DNA of 30,704 bases from positions 1 to 30,704 of the forward strand of contig CANBSV010000023.1 in the NCBI GenBank assembly GCA_947372225.1. Reading direction: 5' to 3'. The notes under the pieces are model-generated. The model was not told the origin of the DNA. It searched no databases and was given only the letters and a program-made list of their open reading frames with translations. This document shows, one piece after another, positions 8,060 to 15,979 of this stretch; position 1 is the first letter of the stretch; each line of letters begins with the position of its first letter. A program made the translations under genes and the position numbers. Source of the DNA: Burkholderiales bacterium (GTDB taxonomy: Bacteria > Pseudomonadota > Gammaproteobacteria > Burkholderiales > Burkholderiaceae_C).

Positions 8060-8920
8060 TCACTTCTTGCCCTTGACGTGCTGCTCCAACTCGGAGAAGG
8101 TCGGCCGATCGGTAGAGAACAGCACCTTGCGGCCGAACTCCACGGCCACCTGCGGGGCGTAGCCCTGCATGCTCGCCAGCAGCGTGGTCTTGATGCACTG
8201 CAACTCCTTCGATCCGTCGTCGACCTTTTGTTCGAGCAGACCGCCCAGCGGCTCGACAAATCCGTAAGCCAGCAAGATCCCGAGGAACGTACCCACCAGT
8301 GCCGAGGCAATCATGCCGCCCAGCACTGCGGGTGGTTGACCCACCGAGCCCATGGTGTTGACCACACCGAGCACTGCGGCCACGATGCCGAAGGCCGGCA
8401 GGCCGCCGGCCAGCCGGTTGATCGCTGCAACCGCCGCGTGCTCTTCGTTGTGGTGCGTTTCGATTTCGCTGTCCATCAGGCTTTCGATCTCGTGGGCGTT
8501 CAGGTTGCCCGAGACCATCATGCGCAGGTAGTCGGTGATGAACTCGACCACGTGGTGGTCATGACCCACCACCGGGTATTTCTTGAAAAGTGCCGAGTCG
8601 TGAGGGTTTTCGACGTCCTGCTCGATGGCCATCAGGCCTTCCTTGCGGGCCTTTTGCAAGATGTCGTACATCAGCGCCATCAACTCCATGTAGCGCGCCT
8701 TGCTGTACTTGCTGCCCTTGAAGCACGCGCCCAGGCCCTTCAGGCTGGACTTGATCACCTTCATCTGGTTGTTGGCCAGAAAGGCCCCGGCCGCCGAGCC
8801 GAAGATGGTGATCATCTCGAACGGCAGGGCGTGCAGGATCACTTCGATGTTGCCACCGTGGAAGATGAACACCCCGAAGATGCACACCATCGCGAGGCCC
8901 CAACCGATGAGTACGAACAT
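8060..8920 (-). CDS. motA: Flagellar stator protein MotA
   Basis: A 286-residue MotA with four membrane segments (about 4-22, 34-51, 173-192 and 201-222) and a large cytoplasmic loop. The rotor-facing charges Arg92 and Glu100 match E. coli Arg90/Glu98 with the same spacing, and the channel prolines Pro175 and Pro224 match Pro173/Pro222. The start ATG 8918-8920 has only a weak purine stretch (GAAAG) upstream. It heads the motA-motB(-cheY-cheZ) transcription unit, which is separated from flhC by a strong terminator, so it needs its own promoter; a sigma-28-like site is present at 8976-9002. Confidence 0.97.
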   Translation of the reverse strand: MFVLIGWGLAMVCIFGVFIFHGGNIEVILHALPFEMITIFGSAAGAFLANNQMKVIKSSLKGLGACFKGSKYSKARYMELMALMYDILQKARKEGLMAIEQDVENPHDSALFKKYPVVGHDHHVVEFITDYLRMMVSGNLNAHEIESLMDSEIETHHNEEHAAVAAINRLAGGLPAFGIVAAVLGVVNTMGSVGQPPAVLGGMIASALVGTFLGILLAYGFVEPLGGLLEQKVDDGSKELQCIKTTLLASMQGYAPQVAVEFGRKVLFSTDRPTFSELEQHVKGKK

Positions 8921-8975
8921 GAATCTGGCTTTCGAATGGCGGACCCGCCGACCGGCGAATTCCGTGGCTCCCCAA

Positions 8976-9002
8976 GTATCGACGTCTTGAGGCGATGGTT
9001 AA
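8976..9002 (-). promoter_or_regulatory. Putative sigma-28 promoter for motA-motB
   Basis: The minus strand reads TTAACCAT - 11 bases - GTCGATAC about 55 bp ahead of the motA start. The -10 half (8976-8983) matches the FliA consensus GCCGATAA at 6 of 8 positions, the -35 half (8995-9002) at only 4 of 8. Exact spacing and location upstream of a typical FliA-controlled operon support it. Confidence 0.4.
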
Positions 9003-9065
9003 GTGTGAAGCGATCCGCTTCGCGTTGATGCCCTCAAAAGCGGTCGAATCGTGGGTCAAACCCGC

Positions 9066-9092
9066 AAAAAAACGGGCCCCGATGGGGGCCCG
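9066..9092 (-). terminator. Intrinsic terminator after flhDC
   Basis: On the minus strand, 65 bp past the flhC stop, an 8-bp perfect GC stem (9085-9092 with 9073-9080, loop CATC) is followed directly by seven T residues (complement of A7 at 9066-9072). This is a textbook rho-independent terminator and separates flhDC from motAB. Confidence 0.93.
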
Positions 9093-9157
9093 ATGGAACG
9101 TGCGCGGGGCGCACGACGAGGAGACAAAACCAGGAAACGTCGAACTCGATCAGCCCA

Positions 9158-9694
9158 TCAATGCATCTGGATGCCGCCGGCAGCCTTGCCCTTGCCGGCA
9201 CGTGCGGGCGGGTTGCACAGGCCGCACACATAGTGGCGTGCGATTTCATGGGGGTGGGTCACGAAGTGGCCCCCGCACTTGGAACATTTCGTCATCGTGA
9301 GCATGCCGTTGTCGATGAACTTGACCAGGCGCCAGGCGCGTGTCACCGACAGGAGTTCTTCGAGGCCCTGGGCCTGGATTTGTTCCTGATACAGCTGGTA
9401 GGCCTTGATCACGGTGTCGATCTCGTCCATCTCGGCGACCTTGTTGAGGTACTCGTGGATGTTGAGGAACAGCGATGAGTGGATATTGGGCTGCCACGTC
9501 ATGAACCAGTCGGTCGAAAACGGCAACTGACCCTTGCTGGGCGACTTGCCTGCGACTTCCTTGTAAAGGCGCAGCAATCGTTCGTAGCTGAGGTCGGTCT
9601 CGCTTTCGAGAACCTGCAGTCGAGCGCCGAGGTTGATCAACGTGACGGCGCGGTCGATCTGCTTGGCTTCGGTCAGGATGCTTTTGGTGCGCAT
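9158..9694 (-). CDS. flhC: Flagellar transcriptional activator FlhC
   Basis: A 178-residue FlhC, partner of FlhD in the FlhD4C2 complex that activates class II flagellar promoters. The zinc site is intact: Cys137 and Cys140 (CSKC) and Cys157 and Cys160 (CGLC), the same numbering as the E. coli protein. The core WFMTWQPNIHSSLFLNIHEYL (63-83) is a hallmark of the family. The start ATG 9692-9694 has AGGGGAG six bases upstream. It lies 35 bp behind flhD and is followed by a strong terminator, so flhD-flhC form a closed two-gene operon at the top of the flagellar hierarchy. Confidence 0.98.
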   Translation of the reverse strand: MRTKSILTEAKQIDRAVTLINLGARLQVLESETDLSYERLLRLYKEVAGKSPSKGQLPFSTDWFMTWQPNIHSSLFLNIHEYLNKVAEMDEIDTVIKAYQLYQEQIQAQGLEELLSVTRAWRLVKFIDNGMLTMTKCSKCGGHFVTHPHEIARHYVCGLCNPPARAGKGKAAGGIQMH

Positions 9695-9729
9695 GATGGG
9701 CTCCCCTTGCTTGTCTTGTGGTTTGCGGC

Positions 9730-10053
9730 TCAGGCGGCTTCTTGGTGGCGACCCGCCATCAGGATGCTGGCGTGCAGGCGGCTCGTCGTTTCATTTGCAG
9801 CGCCCTTGCCGTGATTGGTCAGCAGGCCCCAGACCATGTCGTCGTCCATGCGGAAGCGGCACAGCAGCGTGTTGCTTGAGGCGATCTTCATCATTTGCGC
9901 TGGGGTCAGCAGCGCCATGAGCGCGGCGTTGTCTTCGCTGATGCCCAGGCGGTAGAGCGCTTGTTCGCGATCGCTGCGGATCAGACTTTGGGCGAGCATC
10001 AGGTAGGACAGATTGGCTTCGCGGATTTCGGTGAGGATCTGGTCTGCATTCAT
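9730..10053 (-). CDS. flhD: Flagellar transcriptional activator FlhD
   Basis: A 107-residue FlhD, the family's usual length. The N-terminal half, ILTEIREANLSYLMLAQSLIRSDREQALYRLGIS, is the conserved dimerisation and helix region, followed by LLTPAQMMKIASSNTLLCRFRMDD. I chose ATG 10051-10053 because AGGAG lies six bases upstream and family proteins begin here; a longer frame to 10161 adds 36 unrelated residues. FlhD alone does not bind DNA; it acts with FlhC. The 228-bp divergent gap (10054-10281) towards the export operon must hold the flhD promoter, but no convincing -35/-10 pair could be picked by eye. Confidence 0.96.
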   Translation of the reverse strand: MNADQILTEIREANLSYLMLAQSLIRSDREQALYRLGISEDNAALMALLTPAQMMKIASSNTLLCRFRMDDDMVWGLLTNHGKGAANETTSRLHASILMAGRHQEAA

Positions 10054-10281
10054 GGCGGTCTCCTGAGAGTGATCTATGCGGTTCCGGGTTTCGTTGGGGC
10101 TGTCGTTTGAATTCGTCTCAACGTGAAATGAATTGTGTTTGTCAGAGAAAGACGGTGACATCAGCCCATCTCTGTCGCTTAAGTCCTTCTTTTCCTATCC
10201 GTTGTGTCAGGCAAATTCCTACAAGCGGGCCCGCCGACATGTCGCACCGTGTCGAAAGTCGCAGCTCTATCATCCCCATTC

Positions 10282-11703
10282 ATGCCCACGCCTGTCGCTC
10301 GCCTGCTGTCCATTTCCGCCTCGAGGCAAGCCGCCTTCTTCTGCGCGCTGGTGCTGGGGGGGTGTGCGGCCGCGCCGCCGGCACCTTCGGCCGTGGCGCC
10401 GGTGGTTCCGGTGCCTGCCGTGTGGGGCGAAAGCGCCGCCACGGCCGCGCAGTCCGGGTCACCGGTGGATCTGACGTCCTGGTGGCGGTCGTTTGGCGAC
10501 GCCGCCCTTGATGGCTTGGTGAAACGATCTCTGGCGGCATCTCCCGATCTCGACGCCTGCGCGGCTCGGGTGCGTGCCGTGCGGGCGATGGCACGCGATG
10601 CCAGCGCGCGGTTGGGTCCGCGGTTGTCGCTGGTGGGTGCGCCGCAGCAAAACGCTGACGGGCGCAGCACCTACTTCCAAAGTGGGCTCAACGCCGAATG
10701 GAACGTGCCACTGCCGCAGCGGCAGTCGTCGTTGGCCGGACTCGCCGAGGCTGAACTTCAAGGCGCTCTCGCCGATGAGCAGGCGGCTCGCGCCACGCTG
10801 GTGGCCGAGGTGGCGCGCACTTATTTCGAGATGCGTGCGGCCGAACGGGATGAGCTGGTGTCGCGCCAACTGTCGGCGCTGGGCGATGAGCAAGAACGGC
10901 TCACTCGGGTGCTGTGGCAGGCGCAGCAGTTGCCGACAGCCGATGTCGAGGCCGCAACGTCAGCCAGCGCCCAGGCGCGTGCCGCGGTGGCCGAGCCCGC
11001 TGCCCATGCCGCGCAGGCGAGGACACGGCTGCGCATGCTGCTCGGCGATTTGCGTGCCGAGTTGCCGCCTTTACCGGCAGATGCGGCGCCGCCGGCACGT
11101 GTCGCGTTGGGGCTGACGGCTTTGCCGGCCGACCTGGTGCGCCAGCGCCCGGCGGTGCGTCGAGCCGAGCAATCGGTGCTGCGGGCCGCTCACGCGACCG
11201 GTTTGGCGCGTGCCGACACTCAGCCGCAAATCAGCCTCACGGGTTTGATCGGGCTGACGGCCGCCATCAGCGGTCCGGCATCAAGCTCGCTGCGAGGGGT
11301 TTTCTCGGCAGGGCCGGCGTTTTCGATCCCGTTGTTCGATGGCGGGCAGCGCGAAGCGAATCAGTTGGCACGTCACGCCGAATTCGATGAGGCCGCCGCG
11401 CTGTATCGCAAGGAGGTGCTGCAGGGTGTGGCCGAGGCGCAATCGGCCCTGATCCAACTCGACCTTGAGCGGCAGCGGGTGGCTGCGGCCAGCGCCTTGC
11501 AGGAAGCCGCGCAGCGACGCGCCACGGGTGCCGACGAGCAGGCCCGTGTCGGCCTGATCGACGGTCTGCAACGCGCCGACGCTCGTCGCGCCGCCCTGCA
11601 AGCCAGCCGCGCAAGTCTCGAGGCCGGGCTGGCCGAGCAGGTGGCTTATGTCGCCGTGTTCACCGCGTTCGGCGGCGCGGCTTTGCCGAGCGTGGCGCCA
11701 TGA
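10282..11703 (+). CDS. Outer-membrane efflux lipoprotein (NodT/TolC-like)
   Basis: A 473-residue outer-membrane factor. Residues 1-28 form a lipoprotein signal peptide with lipobox LGGC and lipidated Cys28. Two repeated coiled-coil halves follow, as in the trimeric TolC/OprM tunnels: the first includes SWWRSFGDAALDGLVKRSLAASPDLDACAARVRA, the second starts around DLVRQRPAVRRAEQSVLRAAHATGLARADTQPQISLTG, a diagnostic segment of the NodT family. The start ATG 10282-10284 sits directly at the signal peptide; a longer frame from 10204 would put extra residues ahead of it. No strong ribosome site is visible. It overlaps the ABC permease by ATGA and heads the four-gene operon, so it should form the outer-membrane exit for that pump. 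A run of seven G bases encodes the lipobox glycines. Confidence 0.92.
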   Translation: MPTPVARLLSISASRQAAFFCALVLGGCAAAPPAPSAVAPVVPVPAVWGESAATAAQSGSPVDLTSWWRSFGDAALDGLVKRSLAASPDLDACAARVRAVRAMARDASARLGPRLSLVGAPQQNADGRSTYFQSGLNAEWNVPLPQRQSSLAGLAEAELQGALADEQAARATLVAEVARTYFEMRAAERDELVSRQLSALGDEQERLTRVLWQAQQLPTADVEAATSASAQARAAVAEPAAHAAQARTRLRMLLGDLRAELPPLPADAAPPARVALGLTALPADLVRQRPAVRRAEQSVLRAAHATGLARADTQPQISLTGLIGLTAAISGPASSSLRGVFSAGPAFSIPLFDGGQREANQLARHAEFDEAAALYRKEVLQGVAEAQSALIQLDLERQRVAAASALQEAAQRRATGADEQARVGLIDGLQRADARRAALQASRASLEAGLAEQVAYVAVFTAFGGAALPSVAP

Positions 11704-12836
11704 TCGTCGCGCTGGCGCGCAAGACGCTGCTGCACGAATGGCGCCGGTTCCTTCCGGCAGTGGTGGCAGTTGCTTTTTCGGGCCTGTTGTTGATGGTGCA
11801 GGCCGCGCTGGTGCTGGGCATCTTTGGCAGTGCGGCGGTGTACATCGAGGCCTCCAAGGGCGATTTGTGGATCGGCTACCCCGGCACGCGCACCATCGAA
11901 TTGGGCCGGCTGCTGCCGTCCGACACCGACATCTGGGTGCGGCTAGATGAGGCCGTGGACCGCGTCGAGCCCTACCGCTGGATCTACGGCGATTGGCGCG
12001 TGCGCAATGACCTGGGAGCTTTCTCGATGTACGTGTCGGGCATCGACACGTCGGCCGATGGGCTGGTTTTCGCCAAGGTGCTGCCGACCGATTTGCGCCG
12101 GCGGCTCGAGCAGCCCGACTCGGTCATCGTCGACGTGACCGATCTGGACAAGCTTGGCGTCGTGGTGGGGGATCGGCCACGGATCAATGGTCACGTGGTG
12201 GAGGTCGTGGGCTCGGTGTCGGGGCTGCGTACGCTGGGCGGCTTGAACATCCTGGCCTCGCTCGAGACGGCCGGGCACATCCAGCCGGGTGGAATGACGG
12301 ATGACCGGGTCGCTTATTACGTCGTTCGGCTGCGTGATCCCGCTCAGCTGGAGGCGGCGCACCAGCGGCTCAATGTTCAAGGACGACAGCACGGCTTCCA
12401 GGTCTGGACGCGTGACGAGTTCTCCAAGGTCGTGACCCATTACTGGCTGCTCGAGACGGGAGCGGGTCTCGGTGTGCTTTTTCTTGCCGTGGTCGTCAGC
12501 CTGGTCGGCGCTGTCATCACAAGCCAAACCCTGATGGGCGCGGTGGCCGGATCGGCGGCCGAATATGCGGCACTGCAGGCCTTGGGCATCGGCATGGGCG
12601 CTTTGCGGGCCGTGGTGCTCGAGCAAGCGGCCTGGATAGGCGCGGCCGGCATCGTCCTGGGCACTTGCGGGGCGGCCCTGGCCCTATGGCTGGCAAAGCG
12701 TCACGATGTGCCGGTGGCCTTGGATGGCTGGGCATCGCTCGGTTGTGCTGCGCTGGTGTTTGGCATTGCCCTGGTCTCGGGATGGGCGGCAGTGCGTGCT
12801 TTGCGACGGGCTGATCCGGCCACCTTGTTGCGATGA
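11700..12836 (+). CDS. DevC-like ABC transporter permease
   Basis: A 378-residue permease of the MacB/FtsX/DevC type. One membrane helix lies near the N-terminus (about 18-45), then a large periplasmic domain of about 200 residues, then three helices in the last 120 residues (about 262-290, 303-335 and 345-367). The opening ALARKTLLHEWRRFLPAVVAVAFSGLLLMVQ and the ending RRADPATLLR resemble DevC, the permease of the cyanobacterial DevBCA exporter of heterocyst glycolipids. It overlaps the genes on both sides by four bases (ATGA). Together with the ATPase, adaptor and outer-membrane protein it should form a trans-envelope exporter of the tripartite ABC class. The cargo is unknown; DevC homology points to a lipid or glycolipid, but that is family inference only. 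Confidence 0.88.
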   Translation: MIVALARKTLLHEWRRFLPAVVAVAFSGLLLMVQAALVLGIFGSAAVYIEASKGDLWIGYPGTRTIELGRLLPSDTDIWVRLDEAVDRVEPYRWIYGDWRVRNDLGAFSMYVSGIDTSADGLVFAKVLPTDLRRRLEQPDSVIVDVTDLDKLGVVVGDRPRINGHVVEVVGSVSGLRTLGGLNILASLETAGHIQPGGMTDDRVAYYVVRLRDPAQLEAAHQRLNVQGRQHGFQVWTRDEFSKVVTHYWLLETGAGLGVLFLAVVVSLVGAVITSQTLMGAVAGSAAEYAALQALGIGMGALRAVVLEQAAWIGAAGIVLGTCGAALALWLAKRHDVPVALDGWASLGCAALVFGIALVSGWAAVRALRRADPATLLR

Positions 12837-13567
12837 GCGAACTCGTGACCTCTGGCTCCGATGCGGTGGTGTTGCGCGGCCGCAATCTGGTGAAGTCGTT
12901 TCGAAGCGGCCGCATCGAAACGCCGGTGCTGCGCGGACTCAGCCTTGAGGTGCTTGCAGGCGAGTTGACGCTGATATCAGGCCCATCTGGTTGCGGCAAG
13001 AGCACCTTGCTGGCGCTGTTGAGCGGGCTGTTGCGCCCTGACGCCGGTGAGGTCGAAGCGATAGGCGAGTCGCTGTGGTCCCTGAACGATCAGGCCCTCG
13101 AGCGCTTTCGCCTGAAGCACACCGGCTTTGTGTTTCAGGGCTTCAACCTCTTTGGAGCGCTCAGCGCGGTCGAGCAGGTGATGCTGCCCCTCGGTGCGTT
13201 GGGCTTCACTCGCAGTCAGGCCCGCGAGCGTGCACTGGTGGCGCTGGACGAGGTCGGCTTGTCGGCCCGCTCGGGGCTGCGGCCCGCCGAGATGTCCGGT
13301 GGCGAAAAGCAGCGTGTGTCGGTCGCGCGTGCGCTCGCCAAGAGCCCGAAGCTGCTTTTTGCAGATGAACCGACCAGCGCGCTCGACGCGGCCAATGGCC
13401 AGATGGTGGTCGACTTGCTGCATCGACTGGCACGCGCCCACGGCGCCGCGGTGCTGTGTGTCAGTCACGATCCCCGGGTCGTGATGCACGCTGATCGCGT
13501 GCTGTACATGGAAGACGGACGTTTGCTCGACGACACGCGCCCCGGCGCGTCCAAAGGACACCCATGA
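12833..13567 (+). CDS. DevA/LolD-like ABC transporter ATPase
   Basis: A 244-residue ATP-binding subunit. Walker A is GPSGCGKST (50-58), the Q loop is Gln102 in GFVFQGFNLFGALSA, the signature is MSGGEKQR (154-161), Walker B is LLFADEP (174-180) and the H-loop is His212 in VSHDPR. The pattern fits the MacB/LolD/DevA branch that works with FtsX-fold permeases by mechanotransmission. It starts within the stop of the permease gene and overlaps the adaptor gene, so the three are translationally coupled. All catalytic motifs are intact. Confidence 0.95.
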   Translation: MSELVTSGSDAVVLRGRNLVKSFRSGRIETPVLRGLSLEVLAGELTLISGPSGCGKSTLLALLSGLLRPDAGEVEAIGESLWSLNDQALERFRLKHTGFVFQGFNLFGALSAVEQVMLPLGALGFTRSQARERALVALDEVGLSARSGLRPAEMSGGEKQRVSVARALAKSPKLLFADEPTSALDAANGQMVVDLLHRLARAHGAAVLCVSHDPRVVMHADRVLYMEDGRLLDDTRPGASKGHP

Positions 13568-14487
13568 TGAATGCATTCACCCAACGATTGGCTCTGGCCT
13601 GCTCGCTGGTCATCGCAGCCTTGCCGGGCTGTTCGCCGGCGGACGGTGCGGTCGCAGCGCCGTCCGCCGCGGCGGCGGCACAGGAGCGCTACGTTGCGAT
13701 GGCGCGCGGCCGTGTCGATGTGCCCGGCGGGCTGTTGCGCGTTGCCAGTCCTCAGCGGGGGCTGATCCAGCGTTGGGCGGTTGAACCCGGCGAGGCGGTC
13801 CGCAAAGGTCAGGTGCTCGCACAGATCGATGCGCGCGAGGCCCGTTTGGCACTGGAGCAGGCCCAGGCCGAACAGTCCCACGCGTCCGCCCAGCTCGATG
13901 CGCTGCGCGCCCGGTTGCCGGCGCTGCGCACGCGCCTGGAACGCCTGCAGCAAGCTCAGAAGGCTGGTGCAGGCAGTGGGCAGTCGGTCGACGATGCGCG
14001 CGCCAGCGTGATCGATGCCGAGCAAGAGCAATCCGTTCAGCGCACGGCGCTGGCCATGATGCAGCAGCGCGTGGCTCAGGCATCGCAAACGGTGGCCACC
14101 ACGACCATTCGCGCGCCGGTGGCAGGTCGGGTGGTCAAACGCATGGCCGAGGCGGGTGAATTCGTGGACGCCTATGGGGTGCTGGTGCAACTTCTGCCGG
14201 ATGGTCCGCGGATCGTGCGCGCTGACCTCAACGAATCACTGGTCACTCGTGTCAAGGCCGGCATGCGCGCTGAGGTGGTCTCAGTGGCCGAGGGTTCCGC
14301 GGTTCATGGTGCGCGCGTTCTCAGCCTCGGCGACGTGTTTGGACCGCCCGGTGCTCCCGACGCCAGCGGTGGCGAAAACCTGGTGGATGCGCGAGTGGTT
14401 GAGTGCGTTCTCCAACTCGACGAGCCCGAGTTGCGTGTCGGGCAGCGTGTGCTGGTGCGCTTTTTGCCGCCTGAGCCTGCCAAGTAA
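13564..14487 (+). CDS. HlyD-family periplasmic adaptor (DevB-like), probable lipoprotein
   Basis: A 307-residue membrane-fusion protein. The N-terminus is a signal peptide with a lipobox-like LPGC and candidate lipidated Cys23. The lipoyl halves frame a coiled-coil hairpin: first half VASPQRGLIQRWAVEPGEAVRKGQVLAQIDAREARLALEQA, hairpin about 97-175 with heptads of Ala/Gln/Leu, second half TTIRAPVAGRVVKRMAEAGEFVDAYGVLVQL. A beta-barrel region follows to the end. It is shorter than the 400-residue or longer DevB/MacA proteins, mainly through a short hairpin and tail. It should bridge the DevC-like permease and the NodT-like outer-membrane protein of the same operon. Confidence 0.9.
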   Translation: MMNAFTQRLALACSLVIAALPGCSPADGAVAAPSAAAAAQERYVAMARGRVDVPGGLLRVASPQRGLIQRWAVEPGEAVRKGQVLAQIDAREARLALEQAQAEQSHASAQLDALRARLPALRTRLERLQQAQKAGAGSGQSVDDARASVIDAEQEQSVQRTALAMMQQRVAQASQTVATTTIRAPVAGRVVKRMAEAGEFVDAYGVLVQLLPDGPRIVRADLNESLVTRVKAGMRAEVVSVAEGSAVHGARVLSLGDVFGPPGAPDASGGENLVDARVVECVLQLDEPELRVGQRVLVRFLPPEPAK

Positions 14488-14516
14488 TCCGGACTTCCAG
14501 CGGAAGCGGGCCGTGC

Positions 14517-15737
14517 TCAGTCGTTGCGTGTGAAGGCCAACACGACGTTGGTCCCCCCGAAGGCGAAAGAACTGCTGATGGCCGCATGGAGATGAGGCAG
14601 TTGCTCTGCCGCGCCCAAGATGAGCGGCACGTTGCACGATGCATCCGGTGTCTCGCAGTTGGCGGTCGCCGGTGCCTGGCGCTGCTGAACCGTCATCACC
14701 GTGATCAGGGCTTCGAGCGCTCCTGCACCACCGAGCAGGTGTCCGTGCATCGACTTGGTTGAACTCACGCGCAGCGATTGCAGGTCCTCACCCCAGACCT
14801 GTTGCAAGGCGTCGCACTCGACCCCGTCGCCCACGCGCGTGGCGGTGCCGTGAGCGTTGCAGTAGGCAATGTCACGCGGTGCCAGACCACTGGAGCGCAG
14901 GGCATTGCGCAGCGCACGAACCTGGCCCTGAGCATCGGGCTTGGTGAGGTGTAGCGCATCGCAACTGACGCCGCTACCAGCGAACCGCGCACGCACCGGA
15001 GCCTGGCGAGCCAGCGCATGCTCGCGAGACTCAAGCACCAGCATCGCCGCACCTTCACCGAGAGCAAAACCTGTTCGGTGCACGTCGAAGGGTCGGCAAG
15101 ACCGGCTGATGTCCACAGGGTCGGGCGTGGCAAGTGTCTGCAGGGCCTGCCACGCACGCACCACGCCGGGCACCAGCAGGGCTTCGGCGCCGCCTGCAAT
15201 CGCGATGTCGATTTCTCCGGCGGAGATGGCCTTGGCGGCCTCGGCAATCGCGAGCGCTGAGGACGCGCAGGCCACGGTGTAGGTGTAAACCGGGCCTTGA
15301 GCACCCGCTCGAATCGCGACGTGCGCAGCCGGCGCGTTGGTCATGGCAGCGACGACGGTCAGAGGCGATACACGCTTGCCCAGTCGAGCCGCTTCATAGC
15401 CGTCTTCCAGCGCCGAAGCGCCCCCCATGCCGCTGCCGATGAACACGCCTATGCGTTCGCCGTTCAATCCAGCCGGCCAGGCGGCGTCAGCTTTGGCGAG
15501 TTCCGCTGCAGCCACAGCCATTTGGCTCACCCGGTCGACGCCGACGAGCTGGATCTTGCTGAACCAGCGATCCGGTGAGAAGTCTGCACTTGCTACGGCA
15601 GCGGGGGGCATGCCGTCACGGCTCCACAGTGAAACGGCCGAATGGCCTTTCAGAAGAAGGTCAAAAGCGCTCGAGGCGTCATTGCCATGCGGCGAGACCA
15701 GCCCAAGGCCGGACACCACCACATCGCGCGAACTCAT
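14517..15737 (-). CDS. Beta-ketoacyl-ACP synthase (FabF/KAS II type)
   Basis: A 406-residue thiolase-fold condensing enzyme. The catalytic Cys157 lies in TVACASSALAIAEA, with the two active-site histidines His296 (NAHGTAT) and His331 (STKSMHGHLLGGAGALEA) and Lys328 all present, so it should be active. The glycine-rich ending SSSFAFGGTNVVLAF is typical of FabB/FabF. Its start overlaps the stop of the acyl carrier protein gene, which itself overlaps the hydrolase gene. No ketoreductase, dehydratase or malonyl transferase is next to it, so it is not a complete fatty-acid pathway. It probably adds one or few extension steps to an acyl chain on the dedicated ACP. In Pseudomonas flagellin glycosylation islands, ketoacyl-ACP synthase genes sit beside aminosugar genes; a similar role here is inference. 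Confidence 0.93.
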   Translation of the reverse strand: MSSRDVVVSGLGLVSPHGNDASSAFDLLLKGHSAVSLWSRDGMPPAAVASADFSPDRWFSKIQLVGVDRVSQMAVAAAELAKADAAWPAGLNGERIGVFIGSGMGGASALEDGYEAARLGKRVSPLTVVAAMTNAPAAHVAIRAGAQGPVYTYTVACASSALAIAEAAKAISAGEIDIAIAGGAEALLVPGVVRAWQALQTLATPDPVDISRSCRPFDVHRTGFALGEGAAMLVLESREHALARQAPVRARFAGSGVSCDALHLTKPDAQGQVRALRNALRSSGLAPRDIAYCNAHGTATRVGDGVECDALQQVWGEDLQSLRVSSTKSMHGHLLGGAGALEALITVMTVQQRQAPATANCETPDASCNVPLILGAAEQLPHLHAAISSSFAFGGTNVVLAFTRND

Positions 15738-15979
15738 TTGGGAGAAACGGAACCACGCACCTCGTCGACCACCTGCACCAGTTCGGCCAAGGTCTGCACG
15801 TTGGCACGTGACTCGGGGTAATCGATTCCGAAGTGATCTTCAATGTTGAACATCAGTTCGGCGAGTGCGAGCGAATCCAGCCCGAACTCGGAAAGCGGCT
15901 GGTTCGGATCAATCGTCGCCGGGTCGATGTCGTAGGCCTTTTGAATCAACCCCAGCAATTCGTTCATGGAGCTTGTCAT
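15734..15979 (-). CDS. Dedicated acyl carrier protein
   Basis: An 81-residue acyl carrier protein. The phosphopantetheine attachment site is Ser36 in FGLDSLALAEL, and the flanking helices (NELLGLIQKAYDIDPATI and LMFNIEDHFGIDYPE) are as expected; the overall charge is strongly acidic. The ATG at 15977-15979 overlaps the hydrolase stop codon, and the stop overlaps the start of the ketoacyl synthase. It differs from a housekeeping AcpP, whose site is normally GADSLDTVEL and whose genomic setting is the fab cluster. It is therefore likely to serve the hydrolase and condensing enzyme encoded on either side. The chain it carries is unknown. Confidence 0.94.
   Translation of the reverse strand: MTSSMNELLGLIQKAYDIDPATIDPNQPLSEFGLDSLALAELMFNIEDHFGIDYPESRANVQTLAELVQVVDEVRGSVSPK

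Noticed and set aside
14494..14506. Bidirectional terminator between the adaptor and ketoacyl synthase genes
   Set aside because: CTTCC/GGAAG makes only a 5-bp stem with a 3-base loop and no T tract on either strand.
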